DNA from: Apricaphanius iberus
Lineage: Eukaryota; Chordata; Actinopteri; Cyprinodontiformes; Aphaniidae
Assembly (NCBI GenBank): GCA_028564705.1
Contig: JAPXFQ010000804.1
Coordinates: forward strand, 2,108,001 to 2,172,000
Length of the DNA stretch: 64,000 nt
Reading direction: 5' to 3'
Shown in pieces: positions 27,411 to 39,613 of this stretch (the stretch's first letter is position 1; every line of letters starts with the position of its first letter). Under the pieces are notes generated by a model that was not told the DNA's origin, did not search any database, and worked only from the letters and a program-made list of their open reading frames with translations. The position numbers and the translations under genes were made by a program.

Positions 27411-30400
27411 AGGTCAGATTTACACTACTGATTTTATTTTAGTAGACACACATCAATATTCCTTCACAAATTCAAACTCAGTATAATCCCTATAAAAACA
27501 TAAGAAAGATGAAGTTTATTGCTGTTTTGTAACCATAGACTGTAAAAAAGAACAGATGTTATTCCAGAAGTGTAAGCTGTTTTTTTCTTTCTAAAACTGA
27601 ATAACAGATATTTTTGAACAGGCCAGATTCAATGATTTTATTCTTTTTGTTAAAATGATGTTATTATGGGATGCTATTAACAGTTAACTTAATTATCAAT
27701 GTGTGGAGTTTAATGTAATTTATTTTTTCCTTCCCACATTTATATTGCCGTACAGACAACTGGCATACCCTAAACATTAGGAAAAAAACTGTAAATAAAT
27801 TGTGCTTTATGGCAGTAGCATGAGCTCATTGGAAAAATTAAGAAAACATTAATTTTTCATTCGAGGACCATCATTTAAAAGGGAAAAAAAATTAATGTTA
27901 AGAAATAACTCACACAAAAAGTTCACCAAATGTGATGCTGTGTTAATGATTGATCCAAGCTTCTATTCATATTCATTTTCAAATTGCTCTTGAATTCACT
28001 GCTTAATTTGAAAAAGTTAATTTAATTAAGATTGCATTCTTTTAGCATCTGTGAAATCTAGTGTGTGAGACAAAAAGACAATAAAAATTAGAAATACTTA
28101 AAATACACGTCATTAAGTTTTTTAAGGCTCATTTGTCACACAAACGCATAAAAAAAAACGTGTCCTTATCAAAGAAGTCTTCATTTGTTGTATACGTTAA
28201 CCTCTCCAAATGGGCTTACCGTAAAGACCAGCGACAGCAAGAGTTTAAAAAGGTTGGTCGACGGCATTTTATTTTGAAAGGTACAGGAAGTCCTGTTTTT
28301 CTTCTGTCTGAACGCTTGCGACTAACATCATCGTTAACGTATGGAGACAGAATGTAGAGCTATCCCAAAGCAGCAGTGACAGCCTCCATTACCGCAGCCG
28401 AATCTAACAGAAGCAGTGATAAATGCAAAAGCGCAAAACATGTGAACGTAACCGCGCTATTTCACTGCAAATTACGCGAGATTAAAGGGGTCGTTTCACC
28501 ACGACAAAGAAGACCGCTGTCCCTCATACTCAACGCCGGCTTTTTTCCTTCCATTTCAATGAACAAAGTAGATCCAGTGAAATGCCGATGTTAAATAGAT
28601 GTCATGCTTAAACAGATCCGGTGAAAACGCTTTTTATAAACTGCTGCAGAAACAATTGCATGCATTTTTTTAAGGCCAAATCCGTGTAGAAAACGCGTTA
28701 TTTCAATGCATTATGTATGCCTGTACTTATCTCGAAAATTTAGTCATGCAACAATGATTTCAATCGTAAAAGAGAGAGAGCGACAGATTCAGGAGACACC
28801 ACCGGACTGCTGTTAGCAGACCGAGACCTCAGCGTTTGCCTAATCGATGATACACATACTTTATGTTTTTATTAAAAATGGCATCTAACACCAGCATTAC
28901 AGCAACTAACTCCCTTGCTGGTGGTTTAATCATTGTTTAGCTGATGTACTTACTCGTTTTTATCCATCTTGAGGACACTATCTCGCTTTCAGCCTCTTGC
29001 TGTGTTAAATCCCTTCTCCCCTCTCCTCTTTCAGTCCCCTCCCCCCTCCCATGTTAAAAATGAAAGACATTTTCCACGCAAATTTCGCAGTGTGCGTCCG
29101 ATAAAATGAGCACAATGTCTGGTCCTCCAGCAGTCACACTGCAGCGATTATCTGTCTGTTTTATTTTCTACGCACATTTAAACAGGATCTGAAAGCAGCT
29201 TGTGCAGTTTTTGCCATAAAAGTTCATTTTAGTATTTTTTGTAGTTTTTAAAAGGTCCGGAAATGCACCTGGGTTGTTTAAACATGCGGTGTTTTTGAAC
29301 AAACAAATGAAACACCGCTCAAAGATCTAAACAAAACATTTTTAATAGATGAAAATGTACAGGAAATCTTGGACACATTAGGATAAAATAATGATTTATT
29401 CACATCTTACAACACTGGATCAAAAGAAGCATTTTTACAGACTGCATCATATAGCCTGTAGTCACCGGCAATCCTATTTAAGCTTGCGCTGTGAAAGAAG
29501 TCCGCCAGTCTGGCTAGATCTCTGGTCCTGTAAGCAGATAAATTGCTTATTTAGTAAAATACACAGTTGTTTGATAGGATCAGAAACTATTAAATCAGGA
29601 AACATGCGTATGAAGCTGATAACTTCTAACATTACATTTACCTAGAGATTTAGGGCCAACAGTGATCATATAGACCTTTAAAAAATTAATAAAACAATCC
29701 ACCTCTAGTGCTATATGAGTTTATGAATAAAGGAAATAACTAGCTCAGAGGTGTCCAAAATGTGTTTGTTGTTCTTGGAATAATTGGGTGGCTCTCCGAC
29801 ATTTTAAAGAGTGCAACACGTTTAAACCTCCAGCAGACGGAGCTGATGCACATTGTCAGTTATTTCTTTAGGATTGACATTTTTAATTACATGTATTTAT
29901 TTATTCTCGAATGGAAAATAATAACCACAAACCAATGCATTTTTCCTTTATTAGTCTTTTTTTTATTTTACTTTGCTTTTAATGTCAAGCCTCAAACATT
30001 CAGTCACTTTTTACTCAAAAACAGACTGGTACATCTGTTCATTGAACTTGGCTAAATACAGAAAATGTTTTCAGAGTGAGTTCTCATTTTGTTGTGGGGA
30101 ATATAATAAAATATGTTCTACACCAAGAAAGTAGAAAAATAAAAATCAGAAATAGTCAATGGTTCAAAATCCTTTTTCAGATCTAAAGTTTATTCTTTTC
30201 TCACTTTGCTTCATTCAACTTAGGCACTGCTCCTCTTAACCACATTTGCTGCCGTGTACTGCTGGGTAGCAGTCTGAAAGCAGCCTCCAACACATTTATC
30301 ATGAGTTACAACAAGCAGAGAAAGGGATCCTATTTTGCAGAGTAGACTCTTGAAAACGAGTACTACATTAAGTATATCTATTTTATTTTTTGCTTGGGTC

Positions 30401-30954
30401 TATGTATTTCAATGAAGAAATGTTCTGAAACAGTATGACTATCAGAAATTATTTTAACTGCAGAAGGAATTTTTTAAATTTTAAAGAAAAGCGATTAAAT
30501 CATGTAAGACTTGTTTTATAGATGTCAATATAAATCAAACTGTGATATTTTTAGCTAGATTAACATATCAGCACATGCCTACTTTTATGCTAGCGCAGCC
30601 ATCTAACTAGCACTCTAACAAACCCTGAAGCAGTAAGGATCGTTTAGTAAATGCTGGATATTTGAGGTACGTCTGCTAAATTCAGTTTGGAGTCGTCTAC
30701 CATCTATTTCCTGTCCATGTGTTTCTGATATGCCTTAGCCTGCGTCTGTCAGATGTGAACGAGGTTGCACCACTTTAACCTGTAACATACAAGCTTGTGT
30801 TCAGGTAAGGTACCAGGCACACCCAGCAGATTATATTAACTGCAATGATTGAACTAAAACCTTAAACTGTCGTGTGAAATTCACAGAAAAATTCATAAGA
30901 AGTGACAAAATGTATTAGATACAAGGACAAAAGTATCAAATCTTACATCTTTCT
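27411..30954. other. Spacer between mbd3 and uqcr11: nothing recognised
   Basis: AT-rich DNA with a somewhat GC-richer block at about 28190-29130. Two unrelated plus-strand ORFs there (28133-28357, 28376-28594) show no family resemblance and look like chance. Low-complexity T and A runs are frequent. The uqcr11 3' UTR probably takes the top end. Confidence 0.4.
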
Positions 30955-33478
30955 TTATTCGTCCTTCTTAAACTTCCCATTAAGGTATGGCACATAGTCA
31001 AGAACTAATCGCCAATCGGTGAAGTGAATGAGCGTTACCCCGCCAACTGTTCCCCAGGCAACCATGTTTGGTATCCTAAACAGAGGAACACATGAGCATT
31101 TCTAAAATAAGACTGAAATGCAACTTCAAAATACAATGCATGAATCAAACACATTTTCCAGTCATTGTCTGGTCAAGTTTCAGCAAAATAAATTACATCA
31201 AGAGCATGACTTTAGATGTTGCTTTTATAAAGTGCTAGAGGTACAGTGTGTAATATTTTCACTAGTTTATTTACTAATTCTGTGTTTCCTGCTCACAAAC
31301 TTGTCCTTTTTCATTGACATTTCATGCTGTTGACAATGAAATGCAGCATGCATAATTAACATAAACATATCTTACATAACATAGGTTTTTATTACTCAAC
31401 ACATATTTAGATACAATTTAGAAAAGAAAACAGATCAAAAGAACGACATGATCGCTGGATTGAAAGCTGGAAGTTGTTAATGACAAGCGACCTTTTTGAT
31501 GTGTGTGGGCTACTGTAGCTGCAATACCTACTCTGAACTGTGTGGCGCTAAAGAGTCTGAAAAGATTTACACACTGTACTTTTTAAATGTGAAATATAAT
31601 TGGCTTTATATTTGTGACTATTGGCTTTAAACCTGTGACTGTCTGCCAAAGGTATGAATTTAAAATTTTTAACAGATGTCATTAAATGCATTAAGTCTAG
31701 TGATCCAATGATTTACAGCTGCATTATGTTAAGGAGAACATCACATGAGGCCGTTTAAGAATAATCAGGCTTAAAAATGTCGTTTGAAATGTCCATGTAG
31801 TGCAAAATAACAAATAAATAATTCTCACATTATGCTCATCATTCTTCAAAACACAAATAAACTTAACATCCCGTTGTAAATCTGTAGGGTTTAATAAGCC
31901 AATCCACCCTCAACTCTTCTAAGTAGGATTTCTGTAGTTTAGTTTATAAGGATTTTTAACTACTCTTCTCAGGACATATGTGAGGTCAGACACTGATGTT
32001 GGATGAGAAGGCTTGATTTGCAGTCTCTAATTAATCCCAAAAGTACAAAGGTCAGGATATAGTCATGGCCAGGAAAAGTCTTCAAAACTAAACTCTGTCA
32101 TCAATCTCTTTATGGAACAGACCTTGAACACAAGCCCTTTCAAACAAGCCATGAAAAATCACAAAGATGAGCGGCTATGAGTTCTGCTGTTTCGTCTGCC
32201 CTCTTTCCAAGAATTACTTTGTTTGGGTAATTGACATACGTACGCGCAGCGCACTGTGTTTACGCCCCCCCCCCAGACATTCATCAGGACCCATCCGGTA
32301 CATTTCTTGCAGTGTAAAATCCGCTGAAAGGCAATGTTTCCAGCAAAAAAGTGGTGAATTTGAAAAGACAGCTACGATTAAAAACTAACTTGAATTGTCT
32401 GCGAATACTCCAGAATGTTCAACCTTGAGATTGGTGGTCGAATCAGGCTCCGCCTATCGATGTATGGAATCTTCAACTATTCAGGGTCACTCCTAGCCCA
32501 TTCCCAAACTGTTGGGAGCAGATAATTGTCAAAATGTCTTAATATTCTAAATGACTGATTTCTTTTCAAAGGAACTTAGCAAAAAAGCCATAAAACATAA
32601 TCCTTTCTGCATTATATTTGGCAAAATGCAGGCAGGAAAAAAAGCGTTCTTCTTCCGGCAACAGTCAAACCATGGCTCGTCCAATGGGCTGACCGAGCCA
32701 CGCTTTATTAGGACTTGTTTTGATATTTAAATTGTTGAGCAGACTGTGCCATGCTGTGATACTGCAGTGAACTTTTACCAAAATCCATCATGACAACGAC
32801 TTTACTCACAAATCCTGGCCAAGGGCTTTGACTGTGATGAACTTTTGTTCCAAGATTTCTAATCATCATTAGATTAAAATTAAAAGTAATATTATTTAAT
32901 CCCCAAATGATTTGTTTTCTTAAAATGTTTACTTAGTTTGAATCAAAATAGTAGGTTTTCCTCAAGTTGGCCCCAAATTATTTGCCAACTTATATTACAG
33001 TTGCGGCTCCTATGATCTTTGTGTAATTTAAAAAGGCTTTTAAGACTCGTTGGAAATAAATAATTTAGTTTACCATACAAAACAACAGTACAAAAAAAAT
33101 AACAGGTTAATATTTAGTACATTGTAACGCCAAGCAAGAGAGCAAGCAACAAAAAAAGACATTTTGGACTTGGAATGAGCTCAGGTATGATTTACCTATG
33201 GTGAGGCTATTAAAATATCACTAGATTTATTATACAGTTAGGATCATATCTCTTAAACAAAGGGTTAATAATTAAATTGCGTTCAGAAGGTTTAATTCAG
33301 TTCTAGGCTAAGCTAAAGTCAGCTAGACGGGTCATACAGAAGGACGCAGGGTCAGAGACCGCGACATAATGACACTAATTATCTTCAAAATTCAGCCGGT
33401 TATAGTGTCGACTTACCAAGCCCTCAGAATAGTGATATATTTCGCTCCGACAAATTTATTGAGTATTTTCTGAACCAT
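30955..33478 (-). CDS. uqcr11: Cytochrome b-c1 complex subunit 10 (complete, two exons)
   Basis: Small single-pass subunit of mitochondrial complex III in the inner membrane. Exon 1 is 33417-33478 (MVQKILNKFVGAKYITILRA, then a split Trp codon) and exon 2 is 30955-31075 (IPNMVAWGTVGGVTLIHFTD, WRLVLDYVPYLNGKFKKDE, stop). Total 60 residues; human UQCR11 is 56. The hydrophobic helix AWGTVGGVTLIHFTDW and the end DWRLxLDxVPYxNGKFKKD are diagnostic. Donor GTAAGT and acceptor TTTAG are good. The intron (31076-33416) holds only AT-rich DNA that I do not recognise. It lies between mbd3 and tcf3, as in human. A poly(A) hexamer overlaps the stop codon. Confidence 0.95.
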
Positions 33479-33601
33479 TCTGGTTTTCTTCTCGAACGCT
33501 CCTCAAGAGCAACTGCCTACAGTGATGGACCTTAAGGACCCTACTCCAAGCTGTCCCTTCTAATGCCTGACTTAAAAACAAAAAGAAAGCAATAACCTCA
33601 T

Positions 33602-33602
33602 A

Positions 33603-33668
<66 letters not shown>
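33602..33668. repeat. Palindromic microsatellite (TG)n(TA)n(CA)n
   Basis: (TG)8 at about 33602-33617, (TA)18 to 33653, then (CA)n to 33668. The whole tract is self-complementary and could form a cruciform. It begins about 120 bp upstream of the uqcr11 ATG, so it is in or near the promoter. Confidence 0.95.
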
Positions 33669-33669
33669 T

Positions 33670-36050
33670 AATTTAATAGCAAACGAGACAGGTTTTCTTA
33701 GGGATTGATATATCTGTTCGATCACAGAAAAAACAGATAAAAACACAAAAAGATAAGTGCAATTCGAAAGTACATCATCTTCGGCGATATATCATCAAAC
33801 AATTCTTCAGGAACTTTACAGCTTAACATAGAAATCTGTTCAGCATTTTGCTGGGTGCTTTTCACTGATTGTAGAAATTCAACCACTTCTTCAAGAGGGT
33901 GTAAGGATTCATAATTTTTTAGAGTCCTCCATCATCCCGGAACAAACAAAAATTAGGCTCCCAAATTCCTACACAATCTTCTGCAGGGTGCCCTTGTGAG
34001 CCACATGGCACAGGGATCACCTCTCCAGGATGTAGTATGTCAATCCATTCAAACCACAGCTCTGGAGAATGTTTACTGATGCTGATAAAATACTCACCAT
34101 TTGCATTCACTGTATATAATTGTATGATAATACATCTTAAATGATCCAAATTTTAATTTATTTTAGCAAATATAGCATGCCAAAGAACGATGATCAAGTC
34201 TTTCTGCATATTTAGAGGAATATGGTCTGCAGCTAATAAAACCTTAAAATTGGATTCTTCGGATATGTCTTTTTATAATAGAGAAATGTCACCGACCCCC
34301 CCTGTAAGAGAAAGCACAAATGTACTTTGCTAAAGAAGGTGATTGTATGTTAATAGGAAGTTTAGTGAAATGAAAAAACCTAGGAGAAAAAGGTACACAA
34401 GCAACAGGGACAGTCACAACCTGGTGAGGATTGTAAAGCAAAACCCATCTAAGACTATAAGGGGACTCAACGTGTTAACTGCCTCTGGGCTCAGTACTTT
34501 AAGAGCTTCCACGTGGATATATCAAGGTCATGGGTTACAACTGTCCTATTCCTGTTAAGCTGCCACCGAACCAAAGACCAAAATGTGCTAACTGGACTAG
34601 AAACGATACAAGGGATTTGACTGTTGTCCCTCTTTTATTTGAAAACTACATTTAGCATTTCATCCAGAAATAAAGATCCAAGAGTCTGGAGAAATAGTGA
34701 TGGATCCAAGTTGCAAAGGTGATTTCGATGAATTATATTACAGCATCTGCTGCTGTTTGTTCCACTGGTACTTCCCACTGGACCAACAGTTACAGCAGGA
34801 CTTAGTGGCTCCCCACACTGCCAAAGCAAATACCTGGTTCAAGGTACCCGGCCAGAGACTGATAAAACTCCTAGTTATGTACAGTACAGGAACATACTTT
34901 TCAGTCAGTGGACATTCTGTAAATTATTTTCATCCATTTCATCCAATACTCAAATTTTATAAGAAACAAAATATCTAGTTTCATTAGCTATATGCAATAA
35001 TGACAATAAGAAATGTATGCATGACAAACTGTGCAATGAATATATGCATTCACATAAGTTTCCCTTTAATTATTATAATGAATCAACTTTGATATTCTAA
35101 TTTATTCAGATTTACCAGTACCTGTAATTAGTGCTCCCAACTGCATTTAATTGGCAATTCATAAACAAATTCAATTTCCGAACTACAATAAATTCTTTTA
35201 TTAAAAAGACTCCTTTTATTTTTTGATGTATACAATATTCAAAAGCCAGACATTGTAAAAGGTATAATCTGTTGTTAAAAATGGCACATTTATTGCTACA
35301 TTAATGTTATATACAGGACAAATCTCAACTATTTGTATGTAAATAGAAGAGCGATCGAGTCAGGAAGTCAACACTGTCCTCAACCCAGAATTACAAACTC
35401 TGTAAATGCATTTAACACTCATTGGTCGCATCCCTTTTTATTTTAGCTAAATAATGCAATTAAAAATCTGAAAATTTTTTGTTTCATATAAAATCAGTGT
35501 TCACTATTATTAGGCGAATCCAAAACTTTACAAGCTTCTGAAGAAATGAGTGAAATTTGTGCCGCTTCACAATTTAGGCATGTCACTTGGAGACAAACAT
35601 AAACCATAATTAGACATTTTTCTTTGAAAAAAATTCAGATATCTAGTACACCTACTGACTTTGTGGAAATGAACCTGATAAAAATCTCACTGTCGAAAGA
35701 AAAACAAACAAAAAAATGAAAATTACGTTCTGACAATAACTACGGAGTACACATACTGAAAGCCACTGCAAACAAGAAAAATAATACTCCTATCCAGATG
35801 ATTAAGCTATTGTAGGAAACAAAAACTCAGTCTCTACATCATAATTGAAGCAACACACCCAAAACATGTTTTTGCAGATAGTAGATCAGAGGATAATGCT
35901 TTTTTTTAACCTTGTCATGTGAATTTTGTAATTACAGGGTACCTTTTAACCTGGACCAGTGACCTTAATACCTTAATGAAAACAGCAGTTTGGACAATGT
36001 AATCCAGTTGAACAGACAGCAGAGAAAAAGAAATAAACTAAAACAAGATC
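33670..36050. other. Spacer between uqcr11 and tcf3
   Basis: Mostly AT-rich unique-looking DNA. It contains the Tc1-like fossil at 34340-34980 (listed separately). A minus-strand ORF at 33919-34149 resembles no protein family I know. The uqcr11 promoter should lie just above 33480; no clear core element seen. Confidence 0.4.
34340..34980 (+). mobile_element. Degenerate Tc1-like transposase fossil
   Basis: At 34380-34520 a reading frame gives DSHNLVRIVKQNPSKTIRGL and then TLRASTW, like the paired HTH region of Tc1 transposases. At 34780-34860 LQQDLVAPHTAKANTWFK matches the FQQDxAPxHTAKxTxxWF block of the catalytic domain. Spacing is shorter than in an intact element, so there are internal deletions; no TIRs found. 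Confidence 0.65.
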
Positions 36051-38127
36051 TGCTTAACATTTATTTATTTAACTAGGTACACTGAAAGAAAATCTCTTTA
36101 TACCATTTAAACTTCCTCAAAAATTGAAAAAAAAGCATTTGGAGAAAAGGGAGGATTGGAGGGTGGGGGAATGAACAAGTACCTCTTTAATCTCCAAGAT
36201 AAATGAAATGATATGGTACACAACATAAAGCTGTCTTAAATGGAAAAAAATACAAGTTCAGGCACTGATAAGGCATCACTCTCCCATTGTGACATCTTAA
36301 GTCTTGAGAATGAAAAGGCCACACTATTGATTTGTATATGTGTTTTTCTTCATATTTTTTTTTGTAGAAACAAAAACAAAATGTTCTACCTCCCACTTGT
36401 GATTACATGGTAAAAAAAGAAAGAAATAATTAACATGACATGGGAATATCACAATAACACTGTTTTGTTCTCAATAATATCCATTACCTTACACCCAAAT
36501 CCAGACATCTGTCTTTAGCCACCCAGACTTACTTGGTTTGAGGGCAGACATTAAGAAAAAAAAAAAAAAGTGAAAGGAAATTTTTTCTTTTTACAATGTG
36601 CTAACAAAACCCAGAAACAACTTTGAAAATGAAGGCAAATCCACATTTAGCATGGCAGCTACATTCAAACCCAGTTGCATAATAATTACTGTTGGAGACA
36701 AGAAAAAAAAAAGAAAGAAATCCCTTCTAATGGTTTGTGACATGACTGCGGCACAAACTGTCCAGATATGCCCAAATGGAAAACAAGGCATTCAACTTAG
36801 TAGTTATTGATGTGCCTTTGAACTAAAACTGGAATAATAAAGGATTTACAAACATGCTCATTTATCATCTGTCCATCCTTTTCTTGACATCCCAGTTTGA
36901 TTTCAAATTAAAATTCAAACATCATTTAAATGTTAAATATCCCCTTATACAGCTCATCTACAATACACTCTAAATTTCAAACTAATATTGCCATTTATGT
37001 AAAAAATCTACAATGTATCGACTAACAAAAAATATATATTTTTATATATATTTACTTTTGAAAAATGAAACAGAATAATGTATGAAGTGAATTTACAGGT
37101 CACACTTCTCTCAGTAAGAAAGGGGAGAACACGCTGACGGTTGGGAGGAAAGTGGAGGGTTCGTATTTCAGCGGGAATGCTCGTTTAGGAATTACACAAA
37201 AGGCTCGTCTGCTTCCACTGTGAGAGAAGGAAAATCCCTCCTGGATTTGTTTGCCTTTATATTAGATGAATAAAAGGAGAAAAAGACTCGAGTCCGCTGA
37301 CGCCGTCAGTAAACCACGTCGAGGAAGGTGCAGCACAAAAAGTGTGCTGGTCACTCACAGATGATTTTGATTGGCTTTAATACAAGACTTTCAAGGACTG
37401 AAATGTGACGCAGCTCAAGCCTAGATCTGTACAACTGTGCTTTGTCTCGTCCGTGTATGCTTTACAACACAAAGCAGGACAAAAAAAAACTGGTTGTGTG
37501 ATGGAGGGCTTGCTGGAGAAACGTGAGAACGCCTGGTCAACAAAGTGGAAGAACTGTTTTTGTGTTGTTTTTGTTGACCGATTCTTTCACTTGGATGAAT
37601 CATAACTTTCAAGGAAGAAGTCTTTGATTCCAAGCCTCCAGATACCTTGAGGGATTGAGAACACGTCTGGTCGGAGTTCGTTCCCATCTTTCAGGCAAGC
37701 TGCACTTGAAATGTCAAAACATCGGGCCGACTCTCCGCCACTCTCCACACACTTAAGGAAAAGTCACTGAATTTTGACAGTTCAACTCCAGCTGTGAGTT
37801 ACATAACATATGTAAGACTGTACCATCACGCTGGGAATGACATACATTAAAAAAATAACTGCTCATACACATAAGCAATCCCTCACAAATGTTCCTCACA
37901 TGTAAAGCAATTTGCCTTAATGTCAAATAGAAAACATGTAACAATTAGGCACAAATCCTTGATTTAATTTGTGTTTGTATAGGTCTCCTTTTTATTCCTC
38001 CACCAGAGCACCTCTTGGCAGTGTGTGTAGTCCCAAAGTGTTGAAAGGACAAAAAGTACTCTGGTGTTCAATTACCTTGGAAACCAAGAAAGAAGAATAT
38101 TACATGTATAAAACAAACCAAAACTAA

Positions 38128-38128
<1 letters not shown>

Positions 38129-38162
<34 letters not shown>
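38129..38162. repeat. 34-base poly(A) run (poly(T) on the sense strand)
   Basis: A pure homopolymer on the plus strand inside the presumed tcf3 3' UTR, where the mRNA would carry U34. Read directly. Confidence 0.97.
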
Positions 38163-38164
<2 letters not shown>

Positions 38165-38762
38165 TTCTTCACATTTGAGCTTGTAGTCATGGCTGGGAGT
38201 GCGAAAAACAGATTGTGTCAGTTTTGGCAGTACGCATGTGAGTGTGTGAATGTGCATCTTGAAATTTGAACGGACAATACACAGACATGTCCACATATAT
38301 ACACACACACACACACTGAGAATAATGGGTGGAAGAAATCTGTTAAGGCCACATCCTCTGACAGCCAGGAAATCACCAGATCTATGAAGCAAGAAAGAAA
38401 AGAAAAAAAACATTCAAAAGCTGAAATTACATAAAAAATGAGGAAAAATTTGTTTATTTCTTGGGCACAATTTATATATGCATTTTGTATGAGCTAAAGC
38501 TGCCTGATCGATGTTTTACAGAGAGCTGTTTATGATCCCTTACAATAATCTATCTCATAAATATGTCATTTATAACAGAAGCGGAGACAATGCTGTAGCC
38601 TGGTAAAAAAAACAACAACAAAACAACAAATAATGGTGCCACTTTGGTGCAAAGCGGAGTCAGACTTTGGTCATTCAAAAGTGGTTAAGTCCGATGTAGC
38701 GGTTATATTACTATCAAGCTTTGCGGCACAATGCTCTTGCCTCACCATGCCAACAAAGCGGA

Positions 38763-38824
38763 TTCAAAGGAGACACTGTGGCGGCAGTATTTCCACGATA
38801 TGCCGCCACAGTGTGTCTTTCGAA
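38763..38824 (-). other. Inverted repeat / RNA hairpin in tcf3 3' UTR
   Basis: Arms 38763-38786 and 38801-38824 are complementary over 24 positions with three mismatches; the innermost 14 pairs are perfect (core actgtggcggca). The loop is 14 bases. The arms are much GC-richer than the surroundings. It would fold on either strand. Function unknown; see findings. Confidence 0.8.
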
Positions 38825-39613
38825 ACAGGCTTATGTATGAGAGAAAGCAGTCATTGTAAAATAGATATTTGATAAATGAAAGCACAGAGGTAAAACACCT
38901 CGTACAACAGAACAGGGCTATGCACATCACCCTTCCTGTTACCCTTCTGAAGTCTGCTTCAGGTCAATTTACTTGCTTCACCAGTTTAACAAAGCATTCC
39001 TCACACAGGTACAGAAAAGTCCTGTTTAAGATGGATTCTTCTGTACACAAAGTCTGATACAAAATGACCAAAACTGTCAAAGAATAAATTGGTAAAGTCG
39101 TAAAATGATAAGCATAAGTAAAAGTGTAACTCTCTGTTGCAGTAACCCTTCTTTTTAAGTAAAAAAAAAAACAATGACTTGTTTTAAAAACTTCCTTGAG
39201 ATTGTTAACCGTTAATATAGTTTTTTTTTCCTGCAGTAAAAACTTACACACCGAAGAGTGTTGTGGTCAGCTATATTGCAATTACTGATCAGATATAGGT
39301 TGGGTTTTTGGGTTTCTGATCAGGGTTAAAGCAGAAAAGAGCGGCTCTATTGAACAATGCAGACTGTAAAAATTGTTCGCAAATTAAGACTGTTTTTTTA
39401 ACAGTCTTTATGCAGTAAACTTGTTATGTTGGTGGGAATAAATGGATAATTTCAGTGATTTATGTAGATAAACTGCCTTCCTACGATGTGATCCTTACGT
39501 ACGTTCAAAGAAAATACAACAGAGGATTAAATATTTACGATAACAAACTTTCCTCTAATGCTGAAATCTCCTCAGGAAAACAAGGAAAGTATGACTTGAA
39601 AACCCACCTGGAG

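Larger units (their letters stand above)
36058..39613 (-). other. tcf3: tcf3 3' UTR and downstream flank
   Basis: Downstream of the tcf3 stop codon at 39614-39616. No ORF of note on the sense strand. Candidate poly(A) signals are AATAAATAAA-type words at plus-strand 36059-36070; earlier TTTATT words on the plus strand are also present. It includes a 34-base A run, a 24-bp hairpin and a short CA repeat near 38300. UTR length is inferred; it could stop earlier. Confidence 0.35.

Noticed and set aside
28133..28594. Two consecutive plus-strand ORFs in the mbd3-uqcr11 spacer
   Set aside because: No recognisable domain, biased composition and no codon pattern distinguishing them from the flanking DNA.
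33919..34149. 76-codon minus-strand ORF with CGSQGHPAEDCVGIW
   Set aside because: No family recognised, no splice context, and no neighbouring exon; likely chance or old transposon debris.
34697..34978. 93-codon ORF as a gene
   Set aside because: It is the remnant of a Tc1-like transposase catalytic region (QQDLVAPHTAKANTWF) with the rest decayed.
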